A stretch of 19,018 nucleotides of DNA from assembly GCA_016875255.1 (NCBI GenBank), contig VGRU01000044.1, positions 1 to 19,018 on the forward strand. Direction: 5' to 3'. Position 1 is the first letter of the stretch, and each line of letters starts with the position of its first letter. The notes below the pieces were generated by a model, which was given only the letters and a program-made list of their open reading frames with translations, was not told the DNA's origin and searched no databases. A program made the translations under genes and the position numbers. Positions 1 to 7,658 of the stretch are shown in pieces. The stretch is from Deltaproteobacteria bacterium (GTDB taxonomy: Bacteria > Desulfobacterota > BSN033 > UBA1163).

Positions 1-9
1 TTAAGCAGC

Positions 10-122
10 GGGTGAATTGAGTTGGAAAACCTCTTTCCGGGGTGGGTGAATTGACTTGAAAAAGGGGTGGGTGAATTGACTTGAAAAAAACACCCATCAG
101 GTGGGTGAATTAACCTGAAAAA
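10..122. repeat. Four direct copies of a ~20-bp AT-rich motif
   Basis: Four copies of a motif close to GGGTGAATTGACTTGAAAAA begin near positions 10, 44, 67 and 103. The second and third are identical over the core and adjacent; the first and fourth carry 2-3 substitutions. Copies 3 and 4 are separated by CACCCATCAGG, and CACCCA at 91-96 can pair with TGGGTG at 102-107. A degenerate half copy may lie at 2556-2571. No coding potential is seen. They could be regulator-binding iterons in front of the kinase gene or the edge of a larger repeat array that continues to the left. Confidence 0.7.
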
Positions 123-245
123 TCACAATTAAGAAAATACTTAATAAAGTAGCTGTTAATGCTCATGGATTTGGAGGAAGATACACGGTAATAGTTTTAA
201 GTAGTTTTAATTAATGAGAAAATAAATTCATTATTGGATTAAAAA

Positions 246-2408
246 TTGACACCTATCTATTTTACACTTTTATTTACTGCTATGATTAATGTTGGTTTAG
301 GTATATTAGTCTTTTATAAAAGATCAACATTTAAAAGAGTAAATATTATTTTTTCGTTACTAGCTTGGGCAATTGCTGGTTGGACTCTAAGTATACTCCT
401 CGCTTACCTATTTAACGTTCCATCCTGGAGGATATTTTGGGGAAGGACAAGCTTTGCATCATCAGGAGTTATTCCTGCTGCATTTCTATGTTTTGCTTTA
501 CTCTTTCCAAAGGATCAAAAGCAATTAAGTTCAAACAAATTGTTTATAATTGGAACACCCTCAATATTATTTATTATGCTTTCGTATACTCCTATCATGG
601 TTTCTTCCATCCGTGGTGATTTACCAATATTTAATTATGGGCCTGCTTATCCTTTCTTCTCAATTTATTTTGTAGGTTATATGGTATTAGGATTTTTCTT
701 TCTAATCAGTGCCTATATTAGGTCTATAGGAATCAGTAGATTACAAATTAAATACTGCTTGACAGGGATGTTTTTTACCACAAGTCTTGGGGTAGCTACA
801 AATTTATTTTTACCAATGATGAAAATCTCTGAGTTCAATTGGGTCGGTCCTCTATTTACTGTAATTTGGGTTGGATTCACAACCTATTCTATTCTTAAGC
901 ATCGTTTGTTGGATATTAATATCGCCCTTAAAAAAGGGACTACTTATGTTTTATTGTTGTTGCTTCTGTTTATTCCTTCCTTTCTTTTAATCCTTCTTGG
1001 GCAGAAAATTTTCTATGGAAAAATCAATTATTTATTTACGGTGATGATGTTTTCGGTTCTTTTCTTGGCGGCACTCTTATTTTACAGGATCAAACCAAGG
1101 ACTGAAAAGGCAGTGGACCAATTCCTTTTCAAAGAACGCTATAATTATCGCGAGACCCTGGGGGAATTGAGCAAGGCCATGGTGAATATCCTCGATCTCC
1201 AATCCCTTTTGAAGAAAATCATGGAAACCGTGACCCAAACCATGGGAGTGGATAAGGCGTCCCTGTTCTTATTGGATGACGAAAAAGGGGGTTATGATTT
1301 ATTCGAATCGAAGAATATCAAGATGCCTGCCTCTTCGCCTCTCCTCCGCAAGGAGGCCCCTCTTCCCGGTTATTTACAGAAGATGAGAGAAATTGTTGTA
1401 AAAGAAGAATTAGCCAAAGGAACCAATATCCCCGAATTAAAAATGGTCATTGAGCAGATGACTTCGCTGGAAGCAGAGGTCAGCATTCCCCTGCTTTCGA
1501 AAGGACAGCTTATCGGCATTGTTAATCTCAGCCATAAATTCTCCAAAGATGTCTATTATCAGGAGGACATCGAATTGCTCACCACTCTTGCCAATCAGAC
1601 CGCCATTTCCATTGAGAATGCAAGGCTCTTTGAAGACCTGAAGAAATCAAAATCCTATATTCGCAGGGCGGACCGCCTCGCCTCTCTTGGAACCCTGACT
1701 GCAGGCCTGGCCCATGAAATTCGCAACCCCCTGGTTGCCATCAAGACGCTCACCCAATTGTTGCCAGAAAGGCTTCACGACGAAGAATTCCGAAGCCATT
1801 TTCTGAACATTGCCGCAGGAGAGGTCGACCGGATCTCACATCTGGTCAATGAACTCCTCGATTTTGCCAGGCCTTCGATCCCAAAATTGGAATTTGAAGA
1901 TGTCAACAACATTTTGGACGGAATGATCCTTCTCGTTTCGACAGAGAGCAAGAAAAAAAATGTTCATATTGAGAAACAATATGCGCCGGATCTTCCTTCC
2001 GTTAAGGTTGACCGGGAACAGATCAAGCAGGTTTTTTTAAACATCCTGCTAAACGCCATTGAAGCAACTCCTGAGAATGGGAAAATCACTGTAAAAACCC
2101 ATTCCTTTTTAAAACCCGGAATGGAGCCCTATGTTCAGGTCGAATTTAAGGATACGGGATGCGGCATCCCTCAAGAATATTTAGAGGAAATTTTCAATCC
2201 CTTTTATACGACGAAAACGACGGGAAGCGGCCTGGGACTGTCGATCTCCAACCAGATCGTACGGGACCACAAAGGATATATTGATGTTGAGAGTCAAAAG
2301 GACAATGGGACTTCCTTCTTCATCAATTTGCCCGTGGACCAGGACCATCCAAGAAGAAGGCGAGTTGATCTCGAAACTCAGCATACGCCTTTTTTTGAGC
2401 CACGATGA
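246..2408 (+). CDS. Membrane sensor histidine kinase (7TM-like sensor, GAF, HisKA, HATPase_c)
   Basis: This is probably the sensor of the two-component system whose response regulator lies at 4631. Residues 1-282 are strongly hydrophobic, with about nine candidate membrane helices (near 4-23, 33-54, 72-87, 101-118, 137-156, 172-190, 200-216, 234-252, 264-281), like the 7TM-type N-terminal regions of histidine kinases. A GAF-like domain follows (about 305-460). The HisKA H-box LAHEIRNPL has the phospho-acceptor His490, and the ATPase domain is intact: N-box Asn599/Asn603, G1 DTGCGIP 636-642, F-box FNPFYTTK, G2 GSGLGLS 660-666. The kinase core resembles NtrB-type kinases. The start is uncertain: TAA at 240-242 bounds the frame, leaving TTG 246 or ATG 282, and neither has a clear Shine-Dalgarno. 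The first ~840 bases are much more AT-rich than the rest, hinting at a swapped sensor module. The ligand is unknown. Confidence 0.9.
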   Translation: MTPIYFTLLFTAMINVGLGILVFYKRSTFKRVNIIFSLLAWAIAGWTLSILLAYLFNVPSWRIFWGRTSFASSGVIPAAFLCFALLFPKDQKQLSSNKLFIIGTPSILFIMLSYTPIMVSSIRGDLPIFNYGPAYPFFSIYFVGYMVLGFFFLISAYIRSIGISRLQIKYCLTGMFFTTSLGVATNLFLPMMKISEFNWVGPLFTVIWVGFTTYSILKHRLLDINIALKKGTTYVLLLLLLFIPSFLLILLGQKIFYGKINYLFTVMMFSVLFLAALLFYRIKPRTEKAVDQFLFKERYNYRETLGELSKAMVNILDLQSLLKKIMETVTQTMGVDKASLFLLDDEKGGYDLFESKNIKMPASSPLLRKEAPLPGYLQKMREIVVKEELAKGTNIPELKMVIEQMTSLEAEVSIPLLSKGQLIGIVNLSHKFSKDVYYQEDIELLTTLANQTAISIENARLFEDLKKSKSYIRRADRLASLGTLTAGLAHEIRNPLVAIKTLTQLLPERLHDEEFRSHFLNIAAGEVDRISHLVNELLDFARPSIPKLEFEDVNNILDGMILLVSTESKKKNVHIEKQYAPDLPSVKVDREQIKQVFLNILLNAIEATPENGKITVKTHSFLKPGMEPYVQVEFKDTGCGIPQEYLEEIFNPFYTTKTTGSGLGLSISNQIVRDHKGYIDVESQKDNGTSFFINLPVDQDHPRRRRVDLETQHTPFFEPR

Positions 2409-2817
2409 ACTATCAGTGATTCAGACAGTAGACCATTGACTTCAGACAATAGACTGAGGCAAAAGAGTGGCAAGAGATTAAACAAATATAAAGGCATGGC
2501 AGTTAGCGGATCAATGGGCGCTTTCGGTATATAAGGCTACAAAAATATTCCCGAAGAGTGAATTGAATTGACATAATCATTGGAAAATCTCCCCTACCCC
2601 TCTTTGCCAAAGAGGGGTAATCCCTCCCTTTAGCAAATGGTTCGGCATGCTCACCATCCTGAGCTTGTCGAAGGAGGGAGGTTAGGAGGGATTTTATAAA
2701 TCGATGTCTTTTCTATTTTGAGAACGTTAATATATGCAAAATCTCAAGAAAGCTTGAGAACACTTCAGGGGTTAATTTCTTATATCGAAAAGTCTGGTGT
2801 CTAAAGTCTGAAGTCCA
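2409..2817. repeat. Gene-free spacer with palindromic repeats
   Basis: No gene is seen here. ACCCCTCTTTG (2596-2606) and its exact complement (2608-2618) form an 11-bp stem around one base. AATCCCTCC (2619-2627) pairs with GGAGGGATT (2687-2695), enclosing a GAGCTTGTCGAAGG-type repeat unit that recurs near 8880 and 13740-13920. The two ends of the spacer (2419-2453 and about 2790-2825) carry related TCTGAAGTC/TGTCTGAA motifs in opposite orientation, and the 13-mer CGATGAACTATCA occurs at 2403-2415 and again at 2831-2843, marking the kinase stop and the next gene's start region. Confidence 0.65.
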
Positions 2818-4401
2818 TTGTCTGAATTTCCGATGAACTATCAAGATTTAATTCACTCTCCCATCCTCTCCCCCGGGGTTGCCAAACTGGTTCAGAAATG
2901 CGCCCTGAACAACGCCCCTGTTTTTATCCAGGGCGAACAGGGGACGGGAAAAGAGCTGATCGCAAAGATCATCCATCATACAGGGGATTGGAAATCCTCT
3001 CTTTTTTACAGGGTGGATTGTCAAATCCTTCATGAGAATACTCTCTTTGACCACCTCTCTCCCCTTTTTGAAAAGATCCTTTTCGGGATGACCCCGGCGA
3101 CCTTCTTTTTAAACGAGGTGGGACGTCTCGGCCGCAGGGATCAGTTGAAACTCCTGGAACTGGTCGAGGACGGCCTGCTCCAGAACGGAGTGGAGAAAAA
3201 AACCGTTAAAAACATCCGCTTCATCTCCTCCTCCTCGGAGAACTTAGAAGAAAAGGTGGCGCAGGGAGCATTTTCAGAGGACCTCTATTTCCGCTTAAGA
3301 ACCATGGCCATCCATGTCCCGCCGCTGAGGGACCGTCCGAGAGAAATCGGCGCCATCGCTCAATATATTCTCGAAGAGAGTGTCAAACAGTTGAAGCTTA
3401 AAAGAATGGGGATCTCGAATGATGTCCTCAGGTTGTTGGAGAGATACTGGTGGCCCGGGAACCTGAAGGAACTGGAGAGGGTCGTTACCCGTTGCGCCAT
3501 TTTATCAGAAGGTGAAAAGATTATGGAAAAAGATCTCTCGATCGAGAACGGGATGGATAGAAATTCCTTTTTCTCTTTCGTTGAAAAGGCGGAGACAAGG
3601 CCGGCGGCGCCTCCCAAGAACGAACCCTCCCGTAACCATTCCAACGGACTCAATATCCCCGATGCCTCGCATTTTTTCCTTGAATTGGTCCATCGCATCA
3701 AAAATCCCCTGGTCTCCATCAAGACCTTCACTCAACTGCTGAGGGATAAATTTAATGATGCGGAATTCAGGGACTATTTCTACAGGATCGTCACCGAGGA
3801 TATCGAAAAGATTGACGGCGTGCTCAATGGGCTTCTCAATTACATCCGGATCAATCACCCGGTCGAGAAGAAAGACACCATTCATTTCATCATCGAAGAT
3901 GTCCTGAAAAAGCATGGGACGCAGATCGAAAACAAGAGGATCAAGCTATTCAGGAAGTTTGAAAAAGACCTTCCTGAAACGATCCTCCATGAAGAGCAGT
4001 TGCGATACATTTTGACTTCCCTGATTCAGTATGCCATTCCTGCGATCCCAGCCAGCGGAAGCATCGGTTTTTTAACGAAGTCCCTGGATGACCGCCCGGT
4101 TCGCGTGGAAAACGGAGAAGGCCAAACGCCTTCCTCAGCCGAGAGGAGATACATCGAAATTCTGATGGTGTTCACCGGCTACAAGAAACCCATCGATCCG
4201 CTGGATACGTTATTGGGGGCGCCTTTACTCCGCGAGGAGGAATTGACCGATCTGGAGATACGGCTCATCAAGGAGATGATCGAGAGGAACCGGGGGATGA
4301 TGAAATTCGAAGTCAATGAGAAGAAGCTCAGGACCCTGGTTTCCCTGAAATTCCCCGCGGAGAGAAGAAAGGTGATCACTTATCAGGCTACGAATTCATA
4401 A
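2818..4401 (+). CDS. Degenerate sigma-54 AAA+ domain fused to a degenerate histidine kinase
   Basis: The N-terminal part (about residues 10-245) follows a sigma-54 activator AAA+ domain. It keeps Walker A GEQGTGKE (39-46, Lys45), the FSEDLYFRL arginine-finger region and WPGNLKELE. It lacks the GAFTGA loop, and Walker B reads FFLNEVG, so Asp is replaced by Asn99. A linker of about 40 residues leads to a HisKA-like segment, LVHRIKNPL with His292, clearly related to the upstream kinase (both run on to IKT-TQLL and EFR--F). The ATPase part has lost its motifs: Ser401 and Tyr405 sit where the N-box Asn residues should be, Phe452 replaces the G1 Asp, and no glycine-rich G2 box remains. It probably neither activates sigma-54 nor makes ATP-dependent phosphate transfers, but could dimerise, accept phosphate on His292 or modulate its neighbours. 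The start is TTG 2818 or, more conventionally, ATG 2833; neither has a good ribosome-binding site. The role is inferred. Confidence 0.8.
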   Translation: MSEFPMNYQDLIHSPILSPGVAKLVQKCALNNAPVFIQGEQGTGKELIAKIIHHTGDWKSSLFYRVDCQILHENTLFDHLSPLFEKILFGMTPATFFLNEVGRLGRRDQLKLLELVEDGLLQNGVEKKTVKNIRFISSSSENLEEKVAQGAFSEDLYFRLRTMAIHVPPLRDRPREIGAIAQYILEESVKQLKLKRMGISNDVLRLLERYWWPGNLKELERVVTRCAILSEGEKIMEKDLSIENGMDRNSFFSFVEKAETRPAAPPKNEPSRNHSNGLNIPDASHFFLELVHRIKNPLVSIKTFTQLLRDKFNDAEFRDYFYRIVTEDIEKIDGVLNGLLNYIRINHPVEKKDTIHFIIEDVLKKHGTQIENKRIKLFRKFEKDLPETILHEEQLRYILTSLIQYAIPAIPASGSIGFLTKSLDDRPVRVENGEGQTPSSAERRYIEILMVFTGYKKPIDPLDTLLGAPLLREEELTDLEIRLIKEMIERNRGMMKFEVNEKKLRTLVSLKFPAERRKVITYQATNS

Positions 4402-4618
4402 TAAGGAAGCCAGGAAGGCAGGAAAAATTCAAATTCTAAAACCCAAATTCTTTACCTTTTTTATTCATGATTTCCTGGATTCCTAATGAGAAAATTTCTA
4501 ATTACGAATTCATCATAAGGAAGCCAGGAAGGCAGGAAAAATTCAAATTCTAAAACCCAAACTCTTTGCCTTTTTTTTATTCATGGTTTCCTGGATTCCT
4601 AATAAAAAAAATTCCTAA
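4389..4618. repeat. 114-bp tandem duplication between signalling genes
   Basis: Two copies of about 114 bp lie head to tail, starting at TACGAATTCA 4389 and 4503. They differ by a handful of substitutions and a 2-base change in a T-run. Each copy has AGGAAGCCAGGAA near its left end and TTCCTGGATTCCT near its right end, which pair with one mismatch, so each unit can fold as a long hairpin. The first copy begins inside the last codons of the preceding gene and contains its stop codon; the second ends just before the ribosome-binding site of the next gene. A related, opened-up copy lies at 13399-13650. Confidence 0.85.
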
Positions 4619-4630
4619 TAAGGAGCGGCG

Positions 4631-6037
4631 ATGGTTGGAAAGGAAGCATTGAAAAGCATTCTGGTTGTCGATGACGAGGTGGGGGCCAGAGAATCCCTAA
4701 AAATGATTTTAAAGGGGGAGTACCAGGTCTTTTTGGCGAAAAACGCCGAAGAGGCCTTTCAACAGGTCGATGGCCATATCCCTGACGTAATCCTTCTTGA
4801 TATCATCCTGCCGGATATAGATGGCCTGAGGATTCTGAAAAGGCTGAAACAGACCCTTCCCGAACTGATTGTCATCATGATCACTGCCACCAAGACAGTG
4901 AAGACAGCCGTGGAAGCGATGAAACTCGGAGCTTATGACTACGTCACCAAGCCCTTCGATGTGGATGAGCTTCGCTTGATCATCAACCGGGCCCTTTCCA
5001 CAAAGGCGCTGAAGGAGGAAAACCAGCGGCTCTGGATGGAGGTTGACCGGAATTTTGGCTTTGACAATATCGTGGGAAAGAGCAAGGGAATGAAGGATAT
5101 TTTTAAAGTGGTGAAGCAGGTGGCAGATACCCGATCCACGGTTCTGATCATGGGAGAGAGCGGAACAGGAAAAGAACTCATCTCACGCGCCATCCACTAC
5201 CATAGCCCGCGGAAAAATCATCCCTTCGTCACCATCAACTGTGCGGCCATTCCGGAGACCCTGATCGAGAGCGAACTCTTCGGCCATGAAAAGGGGGCCT
5301 TCACCAATGCGATCGAGAAAAAATTGGGGCGTTTTGAGGCGGCCCATGAGGGGACTCTCTTTCTTGACGAGATCGGTGAATTGAGCCTGATGACCCAGGC
5401 GAAGATCCTCCGGTTTCTCGAAGAGAAGGAACTCAACCGGGTGGGAGGTTCGAAGACGATTAAGGTCGATGTGAGGCTCATTACAGCGACCAATAAGGAT
5501 TTGCCCCAGCTTGTCAAGAATGGACAGTTTCGAGAGGATCTCTACTACCGGATCAATGTGGTACCCATCATCCTTCCCCCGTTGCGAGAGCGAAGAGAGG
5601 ATATCCCCCTATTGATCAGCCATTTTACAAAGAAATTCAGCGAGGAGAACCAAAAACAGTTGAAGGGGGTCAGCAAAGAGGCCTTGGAATTGCTGCTGAA
5701 CTACGAATGGCCCGGAAATGTCAGGGAATTAGAGAACCTGATCGAACGGGTGATTGCCCTCACCCACAATGAGTATATCCAGCCGGACGAATTGCCCCTT
5801 CCCATCATCAATCAATCCAAGGCGAATGGTTTGAAAGAATCGGTCTTAAGCGGCCAGATCTCCTTCTCGAGGGCGGAGGAAGAATTTGAGAAGGAAATCA
5901 TTCTGGACGCCCTGAGAAAAGCCAATTTTATTCAATCGCACGCCGCAGAGATTTTAGGGATCAGTCGAAGGATTTTGAAATATAAGATGGACAAATTGGG
6001 GATCCAGCAGCAGGACCGGATCAAGCAATACTCCTAA
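4631..6037 (+). CDS. NtrC-family sigma-54-dependent response regulator
   Basis: It is a complete three-domain activator of 468 residues, the usual length for the family. The receiver domain (8-122) has the acidic pair Asp14/Asp15, phospho-acceptor Asp57, Thr85 and Lys107. The AAA+ domain (about 145-380) has Walker A GESGTGKE (175-182), the sigma-54 contact loop GAFTNA (222-227, where most members read GAFTGA), Walker B GTLFLDEIG (241-249), the arginine-finger region FREDLYYRI and WPGNVRELEN. A Fis-type helix-turn-helix closes the protein (about 420-460, with HAAEILGISRRILKYKM). ATG 4631 is preceded by AAGGAG at 4620-4625, five bases away. It is presumably phosphorylated by the kinase at 246 and is a good candidate to act on the sigma-54 promoters at 6454 and 18911, though that link is inferred. 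Confidence 0.95.
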   Translation: MVGKEALKSILVVDDEVGARESLKMILKGEYQVFLAKNAEEAFQQVDGHIPDVILLDIILPDIDGLRILKRLKQTLPELIVIMITATKTVKTAVEAMKLGAYDYVTKPFDVDELRLIINRALSTKALKEENQRLWMEVDRNFGFDNIVGKSKGMKDIFKVVKQVADTRSTVLIMGESGTGKELISRAIHYHSPRKNHPFVTINCAAIPETLIESELFGHEKGAFTNAIEKKLGRFEAAHEGTLFLDEIGELSLMTQAKILRFLEEKELNRVGGSKTIKVDVRLITATNKDLPQLVKNGQFREDLYYRINVVPIILPPLRERREDIPLLISHFTKKFSEENQKQLKGVSKEALELLLNYEWPGNVRELENLIERVIALTHNEYIQPDELPLPIINQSKANGLKESVLSGQISFSRAEEEFEKEIILDALRKANFIQSHAAEILGISRRILKYKMDKLGIQQQDRIKQYS

Positions 6038-6058
6038 ACCTTCCACCTGCCAAATATT

Positions 6059-6262
6059 TAGAGTCTGTTTATAAACTAAAGGTTTTCAAAAAGGTCGTCA
6101 TTCCGGTCCCGTATCAAGTACGGGATAAACTCCAGCCGGAATCCAGTAATTAAGATAGTTCCCGACTTTCGTCGGGACGACGTCTGGATGCCCCGTATCA
6201 AGCACGGGGCAGGCTCCTCAAGTCCGGCATGACGGGGAAAGGGCATTTATAAACAGACTCTA
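6059..6262. repeat. MITE-like element with 17-bp perfect terminal inverted repeats
   Basis: TAGAGTCTGTTTATAAA (6059-6075) is exactly reverse-complementary to 6246-6262, bounding a 204-bp non-coding element. Inside are GTCATTCCGG near the left arm and CCGGCATGAC near the right, and hairpins such as CCCGTATCAAGTACGGG, with the core GATAAACTCCAGCCGGAATC shared with the elements at 13449-13614 and 18245-18401. No transposase is encoded, so it would be mobilised in trans if at all. It lies 22 bases after the response-regulator stop and may also act as its transcription terminator. Confidence 0.85.
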
Positions 6263-6453
6263 TTTAGTTCCTGCGCCGAAAGATACGGTTTTAAGCCCAA
6301 GAGGCCCGCCTAAAATGTAAACCCTTGTTCATTTTTGTACGTCCCTTTTAGCCCGATAATGCCAGAATCCCACCCTCATAACTTGTAATAACAATAGCCC
6401 TGAAATATCAACAGGTTATTATACTGAAACAATTTAATAATTTTAATTCAGAA
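6263..6453. promoter_or_regulatory. Upstream region of the sigma-54 promoter, possible activator site
   Basis: This stretch has no gene. An interrupted inverted repeat, TAATAAC (6386-6392) and GTTATTA (6415-6421), lies 33-68 bases upstream of the -24 element. It sits where an enhancer-binding protein could bind, although many such sites are 80-150 bases upstream. This is a suggestion from symmetry only. Confidence 0.25.
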
Positions 6454-6470
6454 TGGCAACATTTTTGCTT
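6454..6470 (+). promoter_or_regulatory. Sigma-54 promoter (-24/-12) for the HD-GYP gene
   Basis: The sequence TGGCAACATTTTTGCTT matches the sigma-54 consensus TGGCAC-N5-TTGC[AT] at all key positions. GG is at 6455-6456 and GC at 6467-6468, with exactly the required spacing. Transcription would start near 6480, which places the ATG at 6478 outside the message and selects ATG 6511 as the start of the gene. A sigma-54 activator is encoded immediately upstream. Confidence 0.8.
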
Positions 6471-6510
6471 TAATAGTATGTCTATTCAATCGGATCGAAA
6501 GGAAAAAAGA

Positions 6511-7641
6511 ATGGAACCTAAAAAGAGTTTGGCCAATATCCTGATTGTGGATGACGAAATAGGCCCGAGGGAATCCTTAAGAATGATTCTTAAACCCCAT
6601 TATAACATCTTCATTGCAGAGAACGGGCATTCGGCCATCCAGATGCTCCGGCAGACCGAGATGGATGTTGTCACCCTGGATATTAGAATGCCCGGCATGT
6701 CAGGCATTGACACCCTCAAGGAGATCAGGCTTCTCGATCCTGATGTGATGGTCGTCATCATCACGGGCTTTGGGACGCTAAATAGCGCGATCGAGGCCAT
6801 CCGATACGGGGTGTTCGATTATATCCCGAAACCTTTCAATGTCCCGGAGATCATGTGCATTATTGAAAAATCGATCCATCGGAGAAAATTGAACCTGAAA
6901 GTCAAGGAGATGCTTCGTCAGCGCTCCGATTCCGGCAATCAAAACGGTCCGATGGATACCGACCTTTTGCTTTCGAAGGAAATGAGCGGTCTTGCCGATT
7001 CGGGAAACGGAGAAAGTGGCGCTTCGGAAAATCAGAACTGTCTCGAATTTTCAAAAGTTCTTGCCTTTACGCTTGAGGAGAAAGACCCTTATACGTCGGG
7101 ACATTCAGAGCGCGTTTGTTACTATTCTGATTTCATCTCAAAAAAATTGTCGCTCAATCCAAAGGACAGGAATGAAATCAGGGTCGCCTCTTACCTCCAT
7201 GATATCGGAAAAATTGGCATCAGCAATCGTTTTATCAATAAGAAGGGCGCTCTCTCGTCCACCGAATGGGCTATCATCAAACAGCATACCAAAAAGTCAC
7301 TCGAACTCTTGGTGCCCCTGAACCTTTCACCCCATACCCTTTCCTATGTTCACCACCACCATGAGCGGTACGATGGAACCGGTTATCCGGATGGATTGTC
7401 GGAGGACCGGATCCCATTGGGAGCCAGGATTATTGCAATTGCGGATGCGTATGACAGCATGACCTCCAACCGGCCCTACCGCAAACCCCTAACGAATGGG
7501 GAGGCAAAAAATGAGCTCTTGAAATTTGCCGGAAAACAGTTTGATCCCCAGTTGGTCACCATTTTTCTGAACATTCTTAGGGAGATGGAAGAGGTCTTTC
7601 TGGTCAAGGACCATGTCAGAGTTCCATCCGTTTCCTATTAA
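6511..7641 (+). CDS. Response regulator with HD-GYP cyclic-di-GMP phosphodiesterase domain
   Basis: It likely hydrolyses c-di-GMP in the cytoplasm under control of its receiver domain. From the ATG at 6511 the protein has 376 residues. The receiver domain (about 8-125) carries phospho-acceptor Asp57 and the Lys of IPKPF, and is close in sequence to the receiver of the upstream NtrC-type protein (both VDDE-G-RESL-MIL). A linker of about 55 residues, rich in Ser, Gly and Asn, leads to a full HD-GYP domain: GHSERV, HDIGK with His230/Asp231, HHHHERYDGTGYP with GYP at 291-293, and ADAYDSMTSNRPYR. The frame is open to an ATG at 6478, but that codon sits at the predicted transcription start; 6511 is preceded by AAAGGA. 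The next gene follows 17 bases later and is probably co-transcribed. Confidence 0.93.
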   Translation: MEPKKSLANILIVDDEIGPRESLRMILKPHYNIFIAENGHSAIQMLRQTEMDVVTLDIRMPGMSGIDTLKEIRLLDPDVMVVIITGFGTLNSAIEAIRYGVFDYIPKPFNVPEIMCIIEKSIHRRKLNLKVKEMLRQRSDSGNQNGPMDTDLLLSKEMSGLADSGNGESGASENQNCLEFSKVLAFTLEEKDPYTSGHSERVCYYSDFISKKLSLNPKDRNEIRVASYLHDIGKIGISNRFINKKGALSSTEWAIIKQHTKKSLELLVPLNLSPHTLSYVHHHHERYDGTGYPDGLSEDRIPLGARIIAIADAYDSMTSNRPYRKPLTNGEAKNELLKFAGKQFDPQLVTIFLNILREMEEVFLVKDHVRVPSVSY

Positions 7642-7658
7642 ATGAAAAGGGACCTTCA

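Noticed and set aside
6355..6370. Weak sigma-54-like match on the minus strand (TGGCAT, GC at right spacing)
   Set aside because: TTGC is replaced by GGGC and no minus-strand gene follows.
6263..6450. Possible c-di-GMP riboswitch before the HD-GYP gene
   Set aside because: GCCGAAAGATACGG caught the eye, but the conserved GEMM core is absent and the region lies upstream of the predicted transcription start.
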